Of a stretch of DNA of 64,000 nucleotides, positions 45,503 to 53,741 are shown piece after piece. Position 1 is the stretch's first letter. The number at the start of each line of letters is the position of its first letter. The notes below the pieces were generated by a model, which was not told the origin of the DNA, searched no databases, and saw only the letters and a list, made by a program, of their open reading frames with translations. The position numbers and the translations under genes are program-made. Source of the stretch: VFMC01 sp050248155 (GTDB taxonomy: Bacteria > Actinomycetota > Acidimicrobiia > Acidimicrobiales > Ilumatobacteraceae); the NCBI GenBank assembly GCA_050248155.1, contig JBFWSW010000001.1, positions 124,001 to 188,000 of the forward strand, read 5' to 3'.

Positions 45503-47532
45503 GTCTCGTCCCCCTCGTTTCGTCCTCGGGCACGACGGCGCCGGCGCCGGTCGTCTCCCGTGGCGGATGTGCTGGCTGATGATGCGCTCGTCGGAGCCGG
45601 CAGGTCCACGACCTTCGCCAGCTCGGGCGACGGTGCCGTCGCGTGCGGGAACGCCATCGCGGCGACGAACAGCGCCTGGAACGACGGCTCGGTCGCCGTC
45701 TCGATCTTGGTGACGCCACGCACTGCCTGTTCCATCTCGCGCCTCGCGGCGACCGACAGCAGCGCGCGTACGGCACCTGCGCCTGCCGCGTTGCCGATCG
45801 ACCGGACGTGCTCGACCGCGCAGTCGGGCACCAGGCCGAGCACCAGCGCATACATCGGATCGATGTGCGAACCGAAGGCACCGGCAAGGCGGATGTCGTC
45901 GACGCGGTCGATCCCGGCGTGGGCGACGAGCAGGTCGATGCCCGCGCGCAGCGCGGCCTTGGCGAGCTGGATGGCGCGCACGTCGTTCTGCGTGATGGAC
46001 AGCTGTGTACCGGCCCCGTCGTCGTGCACGACGTAGCGAAAGGTGCGTCCGTCCGGGACGATGCGTGACGACGTGCCGGCCAGTGATCCCTGCACGACGC
46101 CGTCGCGATCGATGATGCCGGCGAGGAACATCTCGCCGATCACCTCGATGATGCCCGACCCGCAGATGCCCGAGATGTCGAGGTCGGCCGTCGAGTCGGC
46201 GAAGCCCGGCTCGTCGCTCCACAAGTCGCTGCCGATGACGCGGAACCTCGGCTCGAGCGTGTCGCGATCGATGCGCACGCGCTCGATCGCGCCTGTGGTC
46301 GCGCGCTGCCCGCAGCTGAGCTGTGCACCCTCGAACGCGGGACCGGTGGGGCTCGACGCGGCGAACGACCAGTCACGGTTGCCGAGCACGATCTCTGCGT
46401 TCGTGCCGACGTCGACGAGGAGCTGCGTCGTCGCCGATCGATGCGGCCCCTCCGACAGGATCACCGCTGCCGTGTCTGCACCGACGTGGCCGGCGATGCA
46501 CGGTGCGAGGTACACCTCGGCGTTGGCGCACCGCAGGTCCAGCGCGGCGGCCGGCATCGACGTCGCGTCGGCCGTCGCGAGGGTGAACGGTGCCATGCCG
46601 AGAGGCGTCGGATCGATGCCGGCCACGACGTGGTGCATGATCGGGTTGCCGACGAGCACGATCTCGAGCACCTCGTCGTCTGCGATGTCGGCCTCCGCGC
46701 ACAGGTCGGCGATCAGCTCGTTCAGCGCCTCACGCACGACGGCCGTCAGCTGCCGCTCGCCGCCCGGGTTCATCATGACGAACGACACGCGGCTCATGAG
46801 GTCCTCCCCGAAGCGGATCTGCGGGTTCATCCGTCCCGACGAGGCGAGCACCTCCCCGGACGCGAGATCGCACAGGTGACCGGCGATGGTGGTCGACCCG
46901 ATGTCGATGGCCACGCCCCACGCACGGTCGCGATACCCGGGCCACACGGCAACGACCGAGTCGCCGCGGACCGCCACGGTGGCGGCACGGTCCTGCGCGG
47001 CGAAGGCACGATGCACCCGCTGCAGCACCGGCAGGTCGAGGCGGCTGACGTGGCAGCCCTGCGTCCGCTCGAGCTCGGCGATCACGAGATCGCTCATCGA
47101 CGCCGCATCGCCGAGCAGCGACGGCGGCAGCTCGAGATAGGCGAGATGGACAGCGGGGTCGAGCACGACGTCGGTGAGATCGATCCGCTTGCGCACGACC
47201 GGCCGGTGCACCTGGCTCTCGGGCGGGACGTCGAGCACGACGTCGTCGGCGATCAGCGCGCAGCAGCCGAGGCGGCGATCGGGCTTGAGCCCCTTGCGAT
47301 CGTGGTACCGCTGCTCGGTGTCGGTCCACGGCGTGATCGCCGCATCGTCCACCTCGAGCCGCCACTTCGCGTAGGTACCGGGCTGGAAGGTCACCTGGCA
47401 GCGGCCACAGATGCCGCGACCGCCGCACACCGAGTCGAGGTCGACGCCGAGCTGGCGCGCAGCCTGCAGCACGCTGGTACCGGGCGCGACCGCACCGTCG
47501 AGGCCCGACGGCACGAACACGACGCGGGGCAC
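45499..47532 (-). CDS. RACo-like corrinoid reactivation ATPase (DUF4445)
   Basis: 677 residues. An N-terminal [2Fe-2S] ferredoxin domain has C36, C42, C45 and C90. An ASKHA-type ATPase core follows (AIDIGSTTIAGHL, LVDVGTNAEIVLG, SGICGSGIIEVIGEMF). RACo/RamA-type proteins reduce inactive Co(II) corrinoid proteins back to Co(I) using ATP. The C-terminal 45 residues end in an arginine run not needed for the core. It sits between the MttB-like and methyl-THF methyltransferase genes, as expected for this system. Confidence 0.9.
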   Translation of the reverse strand: MPRVVFVPSGLDGAVAPGTSVLQAARQLGVDLDSVCGGRGICGRCQVTFQPGTYAKWRLEVDDAAITPWTDTEQRYHDRKGLKPDRRLGCCALIADDVVLDVPPESQVHRPVVRKRIDLTDVVLDPAVHLAYLELPPSLLGDAASMSDLVIAELERTQGCHVSRLDLPVLQRVHRAFAAQDRAATVAVRGDSVVAVWPGYRDRAWGVAIDIGSTTIAGHLCDLASGEVLASSGRMNPQIRFGEDLMSRVSFVMMNPGGERQLTAVVREALNELIADLCAEADIADDEVLEIVLVGNPIMHHVVAGIDPTPLGMAPFTLATADATSMPAAALDLRCANAEVYLAPCIAGHVGADTAAVILSEGPHRSATTQLLVDVGTNAEIVLGNRDWSFAASSPTGPAFEGAQLSCGQRATTGAIERVRIDRDTLEPRFRVIGSDLWSDEPGFADSTADLDISGICGSGIIEVIGEMFLAGIIDRDGVVQGSLAGTSSRIVPDGRTFRYVVHDDGAGTQLSITQNDVRAIQLAKAALRAGIDLLVAHAGIDRVDDIRLAGAFGSHIDPMYALVLGLVPDCAVEHVRSIGNAAGAGAVRALLSVAARREMEQAVRGVTKIETATEPSFQALFVAAMAFPHATAPSPELAKVVDLPAPTSASSASTSATGDDRRRRRRARGRNEGDET

Positions 47533-47546
47533 GGCGGCGGCTCCGA

Positions 47547-48455
47547 TCAGCCTTGCTCGCGGCGCCGGCGACCGCCCCCGGCGCGGCCCTCCCGGGCGCC
47601 GCCTGCGGCGTTCGGATCGCGGTTGGCGCGGATCCAGGCCATGCAGTCCTGGTCGTTGCCGGCCAGCACGTCGGCGGCCATGACGGCGTTCTTCACCTCG
47701 GCGTGCAACGGGTTCATGATCGCCGACGTCATCCCGTTCGAGATCGCCATCGCCAGGTACGTGCCGGTGATCGTGTTGCGGTTGGGCAACCCGAAGCTGA
47801 CGTTGGAGGCACCACAGGTGGTGTTCACCTTCAGCTCGCTCACCAGCCGTCGAAGGAGCTTGAACACCTGCTGGCCTGCTGTGCCCATCGCGCCGATCGG
47901 CATGACGAGCGGGTCGACGACGATGTCGTGCGCGGGGATGCCGTGGTCGGCGGCCCGGTTCACGATCTTGCGGGCGACCTCGAAGCGCACGTCGGGATCG
48001 GTGGAGATGCCGGTCTCGTCGTTCGAGATGGCCACCACGGCGGCGCCGTACTTCGCGACCAACGGCAGGACCCGCTCCATCTGCTCGTCCTCGCCCGTCA
48101 CCGAGTTCACGAGCGGCTTGCCCTGGTACACCGCGAGCCCGGCTTCGAGCGCCTCGACGATCGAGGAGTCGATCGACAACGGCACGTCGGTGATCGATTG
48201 CACGAGCTTGACAGCTCGGGCGAGCAGCGCCGGCTCGTCGGCGAGGGGGATGCCCGCGTTGACGTCGAGCATGTGGGCGCCGGCCTCGACCTGCGCGAGC
48301 GCGTCGGCCTCGACGCGGCTGAAGTCGCCGTTCTTCATCTCCTCGGCCAGCAGCTTGCGCCCCGTCGGGTTGATGCGTTCGCCGATCATCACGAACGGCC
48401 GGTCGAAGCCGATCACGACCTCCTTGGTGGCCGAGCTGACGACGGTGTGGGTCAT
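47547..48455 (-). CDS. Methyltetrahydrofolate:corrinoid methyltransferase
   Basis: 302-residue pterin-binding (DHPS-like) TIM barrel, like MtgA/AcsE. It moves the methyl group from methyl-Co(III) corrinoid protein to THF, giving 5-methyl-THF. Folate-site segments are GERINPTG, HMLDVNAGIP, IDSSIVEALEAGL, VNSVTGEDEQ, SNDETGIS, DPLVMPIGA and GASNVSFGLPNR. The last 20 residues are Gly/Arg-rich. Its start overlaps the stop of the Virulence_fact gene (ATGA). It links the corrinoid protein to the folate pool and the downstream reductase. Confidence 0.92.
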   Translation of the reverse strand: MTHTVVSSATKEVVIGFDRPFVMIGERINPTGRKLLAEEMKNGDFSRVEADALAQVEAGAHMLDVNAGIPLADEPALLARAVKLVQSITDVPLSIDSSIVEALEAGLAVYQGKPLVNSVTGEDEQMERVLPLVAKYGAAVVAISNDETGISTDPDVRFEVARKIVNRAADHGIPAHDIVVDPLVMPIGAMGTAGQQVFKLLRRLVSELKVNTTCGASNVSFGLPNRNTITGTYLAMAISNGMTSAIMNPLHAEVKNAVMAADVLAGNDQDCMAWIRANRDPNAAGGAREGRAGGGRRRREQG

Positions 48456-48829
48456 GACGGTTCCTGTTCGCTCGCCGGCTGGCCGGTCTGGTCGTTGTCG
48501 TGGGGTTCGGGGGAGGCCGGGTCCCAGCCCCCGTTGGCGACGAGCACGTGCAGGCGATCGTTGCCGAACTCGGCTTCGATGCTGGCGGCCGTCGCCTCGA
48601 CGCACTCGATCAGGTCGCCGACGACGGGATGGCTCGTGCGCCGCCACTCGCCGACGTACTCCTGTGCGGTCTTCTTGTTGGCCACCATCGCGGCGCGGTC
48701 GATGGCCTTCTGGAAGCGGTGTGGGAGCACGATCTGGTGGCGCAGCTCCCCGGAGGTGCCGTTGATCTGCGCCGGGATGTCGCGCCAGAGGATGACCGCG
48801 ATGCCCGGCTGGTTGCGGCGGCGACTCAT
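48452..48829 (-). CDS. Virulence_fact (PF13769)-type protein
   Basis: 125 residues. The conserved core is short: VILWRDIPAQINGTSG, then LPHRFQKAIDRAAMVA, EYVGEWRR and VVGDLIECVEATAASIEAEF. The Pfam name is historical; no biochemical role is known to me. Genes of this type recur in MttB-type corrinoid operons of aerobic bacteria, always near DUF1638. Start and stop overlap both neighbours by four bases, so it is made in step with the methyltransferases. A chaperone or accessory role for the corrinoid system is a guess. Confidence 0.8.
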   Translation of the reverse strand: MSRRRNQPGIAVILWRDIPAQINGTSGELRHQIVLPHRFQKAIDRAAMVANKKTAQEYVGEWRRTSHPVVGDLIECVEATAASIEAEFGNDRLHVLVANGGWDPASPEPHDNDQTGQPASEQEPS

Positions 48830-49431
48830 GCCGCGCTCCGCACGAGCACCTGGACCGCCTCGCCGAAGGTTCCGAGGCCGACGTGGCGGTGCTCGAAGGT
48901 GAGCTGCAGACGCTCGGCAGCAGCGATGGCTGCATCGACCACTGACTGGTCGTCGGACTGCGACAGCAGGACGAGCCGGGTGTAGTTGCCGAAGTACGCG
49001 TCGCGCAGCTGCGGATGGCGGTCGAGGCCGAGGCCGCTCCACACGAGCGCCTCGAAGTGCTTGGCGAGGAAGTCGGTGAGGTAGAAGGTGCCGGGCTCGG
49101 CGTCGTGCAGCTCGTGGAAGAGGGGGCTGCCCGCGAACAGCTCGTAGCAGTGCGCGCCGGGCAGCCGTTCGATGCCGGGCTCGCTCCGCAGCCACGCGTC
49201 GAGCCCGCCGCCGGTGCCGCAGTCGGCGTACGCGATCGCGACGTGGCGGCGACGATCGGGATCGTGTTCGGCGAGCAGCGCCCGGAGCGCCGGCACGATC
49301 TGCTCGGGACGGTTGTGGAGGTTCGCCGGGAGGTAGCGAACCTCGACGCGGTCGCCGAGGCCTGACGCCCCCAACACGGCGCGCAGCTCGGTGGCGAGCG
49401 CACCGCACGCGAGCACGAGGGTTCCCGTCAC
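48826..49431 (-). CDS. DUF1638 protein
   Basis: 201 residues, full-length DUF1638. Conserved blocks are VLACGALATEL, YLPANLHNRPEQI, YADCGTGGGLD, GAHCYELFAGSP, EPGTFYLTDFLAKHFE and DAYFGNYTRLVLLSQ. Several conserved Cys, His and Asp suggest a metal or cofactor site. DUF1638 occurs in methylotrophic archaea and in bacterial MttB-type operons, but its function is not known. GTG start at 49431; the stop overlaps the Virulence_fact start. Six bases separate it from the corrinoid protein gene upstream. Confidence 0.85.
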   Translation of the reverse strand: MTGTLVLACGALATELRAVLGASGLGDRVEVRYLPANLHNRPEQIVPALRALLAEHDPDRRRHVAIAYADCGTGGGLDAWLRSEPGIERLPGAHCYELFAGSPLFHELHDAEPGTFYLTDFLAKHFEALVWSGLGLDRHPQLRDAYFGNYTRLVLLSQSDDQSVVDAAIAAAERLQLTFEHRHVGLGTFGEAVQVLVRSAA

Positions 49432-49437
49432 CGCGAC

Positions 49438-50160
49438 TCAGGCGTCGAGGACGGACGGGCCGGCAGGTTCGCGCCTGCCCCGCCGTGCGGTGACGAGGCT
49501 CTTGGCGGTCTCGGCTGCGACCGCCGCATCGCGGCAGTAGGCGTCGGCACCGATCGCCGCGCCGAACTCCTCGTTCAGCGGGGCGCCACCGACCAGCACG
49601 AGGTAGTCCTTGCGGAGCCCGCGCTCGTTCAGCGTGTCGATGACCACCTTCATATACGGCATCGTCGTGGTGAGCAGCGCGCTCATGCCGAGGATGTCGG
49701 GCTTGTGCTCGTCGAGGGCGGCGAGGAACTTGTCGGCGTCGGTGTTGATGCCGAGGTCGATCACCTCGAAGCCCGCCCCCTCGAGCATCATCGCGACGAG
49801 GTTCTTGCCGATGTCGTGGATGTCGCCCTTCACCGTGCCGATGACGACCTTGCCGATCGGCTCGGCACCGGTCTCCGCGAGCAGCGGGCGGAGGATCTCC
49901 ATGCCCGCCTTCATCGCGTTCGCCGAGAGCAGCACCTCGGGCACGAAGAGGATGCCGTCACGGAAGTCGATGCCGACGATGCGCATGCCTTCGACCAGTG
50001 CGTCGTTGAGCACCCTCTCGGGGCCCCAGCCGCGATCGAGGAGGATCATCGTGCCCTCGGCGATCTCGGGAGCGAGCCCGTCGTAGAGGTCCTCGTGCAT
50101 CTGCGTGACGAGCTCGTCGTCGGGGAGTGCAGCCAGGTCGAGATCGTCGTCGTCGCTCAT
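49438..50160 (-). CDS. Corrinoid (B12-binding) methyl carrier protein
   Basis: 240 residues with an N-terminal helical cap (about 20-95, GMRIVGIDFRDGILFVPEVLLSANAMKAG) and a Rossmann B12 domain. The cobalt ligand motif DxHxxG is D113, H115, G118 in GDIHDIGKN. Like MtgC/MttC it carries the methyl group from the MttB-type enzyme to the folate methyltransferase. It is the first gene of the operon running left to the reductase. I start at the ATG at 50160; the frame is open further up but without homology. The tail has a basic TARRGRRE patch. Confidence 0.93.
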   Translation of the reverse strand: MSDDDDLDLAALPDDELVTQMHEDLYDGLAPEIAEGTMILLDRGWGPERVLNDALVEGMRIVGIDFRDGILFVPEVLLSANAMKAGMEILRPLLAETGAEPIGKVVIGTVKGDIHDIGKNLVAMMLEGAGFEVIDLGINTDADKFLAALDEHKPDILGMSALLTTTMPYMKVVIDTLNERGLRKDYLVLVGGAPLNEEFGAAIGADAYCRDAAVAAETAKSLVTARRGRREPAGPSVLDA

Positions 50161-50254
50161 GGTGGGCGTCGTCCTCTGTGCGTGCCGGCGCCGGTGTGGC
50201 GATCCGTCGTGTTCCACGATGCGGACCCGGTCCGCATGACGGAACTCTACCACA

Positions 50255-51163
50255 TCACCCCTGCTGAACGGCCTCCAGGTGGGACATGTACTCCGCGCTG
50301 TCCATCAGGTTGCGGCACCGTTGGAAGCGCCCGGTCGCGTAGGCCCAGAAGTCCTCGACCGGGTTGCCGTTCACGTGCTGGAGCACGCCCCACAGCGTCC
50401 AGAGCACATCGCAGAGGGCCTTGTAGGCGACCATCCGCCCGACGTCCTCGGACGGCGGGTCGCCGCCGAAGTAGGCCCGGAGGAGGGCAAGGTCCTGCTC
50501 GGGACCGAACTCGCCCTCGACCGACAGGTCGCCGAGGTCCCACATCGGGTCGTTGTTGCCCGAGTACTCGTAGTCGATGAGGTACATGCGCTCGCCGGTG
50601 TCGAGGAAGTTCTCGCAGAGCGGGTCGCAGTGACTCGGTACGAGCGGCCTGGGCCGCGAGGCGAGCGCACGACGGGTCGCGTCGGCTCGGGCCTCGAGGT
50701 CGTCGAAACCGTCCGGCAAGGTCGCGCCCTTCGCCACGAGCAGCCGCTTGTACTCGTCGATCATCGGGAACAACTCGAAGTCGACGGCGAAGGGTGCTGC
50801 CGTGGCGTGCAGGCGGCGGAGCACGTGTCCGGCCCGCTCGACGGCGCCGAGGTCGCGAAACCGATCGGCGTCCATCGTCGCCGCACCGTCCACGAAGCGT
50901 GTCACCATCAACCCGTCGTCCGGGTCGAAGAAGACCACCTCGGCGTTCACTGCCGCGTCGGCCGCGCTCCGCGCTGCCGCCTCCTCGGCCACGCGGTCGA
51001 TGTACTCGCTCGTCCCGTCACCAGGGATGCGCAGCACGTACCGCTGCCCGTCGACCTCGACCAGGTGGTTCACATTGGTCAGCCCGGCGAGGCGGGTGGT
51101 CGAGGCGGGATCGACCGTTGCGAAGATCGGGATGCGCGCGAGCGCGTCAGCGAGCGTCGTCAT
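50255..51163 (-). CDS. Choline/ethanolamine kinase-like phosphotransferase
   Basis: 302-residue protein-kinase-like fold of the choline kinase/aminoglycoside phosphotransferase family. The catalytic loop is VPSHCDPLCENFL and the metal motif is LIDYEYSGNNDPMWDLGDLS, closer to choline kinases (LicA/Cki) than to drug kinases. An N-terminal GLTNVNHLVEVDGQRYVLRIPG matches the choline-kinase nucleotide loop. The place between quaternary-amine genes suggests it phosphorylates choline or a related amino alcohol, which is inference. About 95 bases separate it from the corrinoid gene. Confidence 0.82.
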   Translation of the reverse strand: MTTLADALARIPIFATVDPASTTRLAGLTNVNHLVEVDGQRYVLRIPGDGTSEYIDRVAEEAAARSAADAAVNAEVVFFDPDDGLMVTRFVDGAATMDADRFRDLGAVERAGHVLRRLHATAAPFAVDFELFPMIDEYKRLLVAKGATLPDGFDDLEARADATRRALASRPRPLVPSHCDPLCENFLDTGERMYLIDYEYSGNNDPMWDLGDLSVEGEFGPEQDLALLRAYFGGDPPSEDVGRMVAYKALCDVLWTLWGVLQHVNGNPVEDFWAYATGRFQRCRNLMDSAEYMSHLEAVQQG

Positions 51164-51202
51164 GGCGCGTGATTCTCACACGCGCCACACAGCACGGGCG
51201 CC

Positions 51203-51310
51203 GAATGCGGGCAGCAGGCGGCCGTCGTGGGCGCGAGCTGCCCGCTTCTGGCGGCCGCGACCCGAATGAGGGCAGCAGGCGGCCGAGGTGCGCGTGAGCT
51301 GCCCGGTTCT
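51203..51310. repeat. Second pair of REP-like palindromic elements
   Basis: Copy 3 (51203-51248) begins GAATGCGGGCAGC and ends GCTGCCCGCTTC. Copy 4 (51264-51310) begins GAATGAGGGCAGC and ends GCTGCCCGGTTC. They share ends, spacing (about 46 bases, 60-base period) and part of the interior with the pair at 32824-32931. The pair sits between the choline-kinase-like gene and the end of the dehydrogenase gene on the same strand. Confidence 0.7.
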
Positions 51311-51320
51311 CGAGTACGGG

Positions 51321-53741
51321 TCAGGACTTGAGGCGGAGGTTGTCGGGGTCGTAGAGGGGGCGGTCGTGGCGGGTCGCCGGGACGGGCTCGCCGTAGACCT
51401 CGATCGTGAAGTCGGTCCGGTCGGTGAGCTCGATGGGGAGGTAGCCGTAGGCGATGGGCTTGCCGACCGTGTGGCCGAAGTTGGCACTCGTGGTGAAGCC
51501 GACGACGCGGTCGTCGGCGATGATCGCTTCGCCGCTGACCGGGTAGGCCATCTGCTCGAGCGTGAACGTGCAGAGCCGGCGTGTCACGCCCGCCTCCCGT
51601 TGCGCGATCAGCGCGTCGCGACCGCAGAAGTCGCCCTTCTGCAGGTCGACGCGCCAAGCGAGGCCCGCCTCCCACGGCGTCGTGTCGGGCGTGATGTCGG
51701 TGCTCCAGTACAGGTAGCCCTTCTCCATCCGCATCGTGTCGATCGTGCGATAGCCGACGTCGACGATGCCGTGCCGATCTCCCGCGTCCGACAGCAGCTC
51801 GTACACGTGCGCGGCGTACTCGGTCGGGATGTGCAGCTCCCATCCGAGCTCGCCGACGTAGCCGATGCGAATCGCGAGCACCGGCGCGGACCCGATCGTC
51901 AGCCAACGGGCTGTCGCGTAGCGGAAGGCCGCGTTCGAGACGTCCTCCTCGCACACGGCCTGCAGCACCTGCCGGCTGAGCGGCCCGCACACGTTGATCA
52001 CCGCTCGCGCCGAGGTGAGGTCGCGCACGATGACCGAGCCGTCGTCGGGTGAGCTCGACCGGATCCAGCCCATGTCGTGCGCTCCGAACGCCGACCCGGT
52101 GACGACGTACCACGAGTCGGGCGCCGTGCGGGTCATCGTGAGGTCGCACTCGATGCCGCCACGCTCGTTGCACAGCTGGGTGTAGGTGACCGTGCCGACC
52201 CGCTTGTCCATGTTCGCGACCGACAGCCACTGCACTGCCGCGAGCGCCCCGGACCCGGTGATCTCGAACTTGGCGAACGAGGTCTGGTCGATCAGGCCGA
52301 CGCCGTTGCGCACCGCGTGGTGCGCCGTTCCGACGTGGGGGAACCAGTTGGGCTCGTCGAACGACGGCGCATCGACGGGCTCGACACCCAGGGGTGCGAA
52401 CCAGTTGGGACGCTCCCAGCCACCACGCGATCCGAATACCGCGCGCCGTGCAGCGAGCGTGTCGTGCAGCGGGCTGCGGCGGATGCCGCGAGCGGTGACG
52501 TGCTCGCTGCCGGGCGCAGACAGCTTGTAGTGGTGCCCGTACAGCTCGACCATGCGCGGGGCGAGGAAGTGGCGTGTCGTGTGGTGGAACGAGAAGCGGC
52601 GCACGTCGAGCGGCCACAGGTCGAGCGACGGCCGGCCCTCGAGCATCCACTCGGCCATCATCTTGCCGGCGCCACCCCCGGCGGCGATGCCGTAGAGAAA
52701 GCCGGTGGCGACGTAGAAGTTGTCGAGCTCGGGCGCGCGGCCCATCACGAAGTCGGCGTCAGCCGAGTAGGGGATCGGCCCGTTGATCAGCGTGCGGATG
52801 CCGGCCTGCTCGATCACGGGGGTGCGCTTCGTGGCCAGCTCGGCGAGCTGCGCGAACCGGTCGAAGTGCGGATCGAACAAGCGACGCTGGAACGGCGACG
52901 GGATGTCGGCCTCGACGCCGAAGGCGATCGTGTCCGGCTCGTAGCCGCCCACCAGCAGGCCGGGCCCGTCGGGCTTGTAGTAGACGAGGTGATCGGGGTC
53001 GCGCATCGTCGGCATCTGCCCGAGCTCGACCGGTGTGTACCCGTCGATCGGCCCGGTGAGCAGGTACTGGTGCTCGACGGCGACGGCGGGGACCCGAACA
53101 CCGGCGAGTCGCCCGATCTCCATGCCCCACATGCCCGCGGCGTTGACGACCATCTCGCACTCGATCGCCTCGCCGTCGGCGGTGTGCACCGTCGTGACAC
53201 GGCGCCCGTCGACCGTGAGCGAGGTGACCTTGGTGTGCTCGCTGATCAGCGCGCCGCGGATGCGTGCACCGCGGGCGATGGCCTGGGTGACCGAGGCCGG
53301 ATCGATGTAGCCATCGGTGGGCAGGAACGCCGCGGCCAGTACGTCGGTGGGGGACATCAGCGGGAAGAGCTCGACGGCACGGTCCGGCGTGATGATCTCC
53401 ATCGGCAGCCCGAAGCTCTTGGCCATCGTCGCCAACCGGCGCAGCTCCTTCACGCGCTCGGACGAGCAGGCGAGCCGCAGGCTGCCGGTCTCGTGCCAGT
53501 CGACGGCCTGTCCCGTCTCGGCTTCGAGGCCGCGGTACATCTCGACCGACTGCTCCAACATGCGCGTGGTGTTGCGCGACGACCGGAGCTGGCCGACCAG
53601 ACCCGCGGCGTGCCACGTGGCGCCGTCCGTCAACTGGTGCTGCTCGAGCAGCAACACGTCGGTCTCGCCCATCTTCGTGAGCCAGTAGGCGATGCTGCAC
53701 CCGAGGATCCCGCCGCCGATGATGACGATGCGCGCCCTCAT
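51321..53741 (-). CDS. Dimethylglycine/sarcosine dehydrogenase-like flavoprotein
   Basis: 806 residues: FAD domain (IVIIGGGILGCS at residue 5), middle domain, then GcvT-like folate domain from about 425. H44 in ATWHAAGLVG fits the covalent-FAD histidine of dimethylglycine and sarcosine dehydrogenases. The C-terminal end keeps MRMEKGYLYWSTDITPDTTPWEAGL. Likely removes an N-methyl group, sending it to THF and electrons to ETF. The start overlaps the stop of its paralogue upstream (ATGA); the two are a pair. Which works on dimethylglycine and which on sarcosine cannot be told. Confidence 0.85.
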   Translation of the reverse strand: MRARIVIIGGGILGCSIAYWLTKMGETDVLLLEQHQLTDGATWHAAGLVGQLRSSRNTTRMLEQSVEMYRGLEAETGQAVDWHETGSLRLACSSERVKELRRLATMAKSFGLPMEIITPDRAVELFPLMSPTDVLAAAFLPTDGYIDPASVTQAIARGARIRGALISEHTKVTSLTVDGRRVTTVHTADGEAIECEMVVNAAGMWGMEIGRLAGVRVPAVAVEHQYLLTGPIDGYTPVELGQMPTMRDPDHLVYYKPDGPGLLVGGYEPDTIAFGVEADIPSPFQRRLFDPHFDRFAQLAELATKRTPVIEQAGIRTLINGPIPYSADADFVMGRAPELDNFYVATGFLYGIAAGGGAGKMMAEWMLEGRPSLDLWPLDVRRFSFHHTTRHFLAPRMVELYGHHYKLSAPGSEHVTARGIRRSPLHDTLAARRAVFGSRGGWERPNWFAPLGVEPVDAPSFDEPNWFPHVGTAHHAVRNGVGLIDQTSFAKFEITGSGALAAVQWLSVANMDKRVGTVTYTQLCNERGGIECDLTMTRTAPDSWYVVTGSAFGAHDMGWIRSSSPDDGSVIVRDLTSARAVINVCGPLSRQVLQAVCEEDVSNAAFRYATARWLTIGSAPVLAIRIGYVGELGWELHIPTEYAAHVYELLSDAGDRHGIVDVGYRTIDTMRMEKGYLYWSTDITPDTTPWEAGLAWRVDLQKGDFCGRDALIAQREAGVTRRLCTFTLEQMAYPVSGEAIIADDRVVGFTTSANFGHTVGKPIAYGYLPIELTDRTDFTIEVYGEPVPATRHDRPLYDPDNLRLKS

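Noticed and set aside
45499..47532. RACo-like protein as a simple 2Fe-2S ferredoxin or Na-translocating subunit
   Set aside because: The ferredoxin domain is followed by a full ASKHA-type ATPase region, and the neighbours are corrinoid genes.
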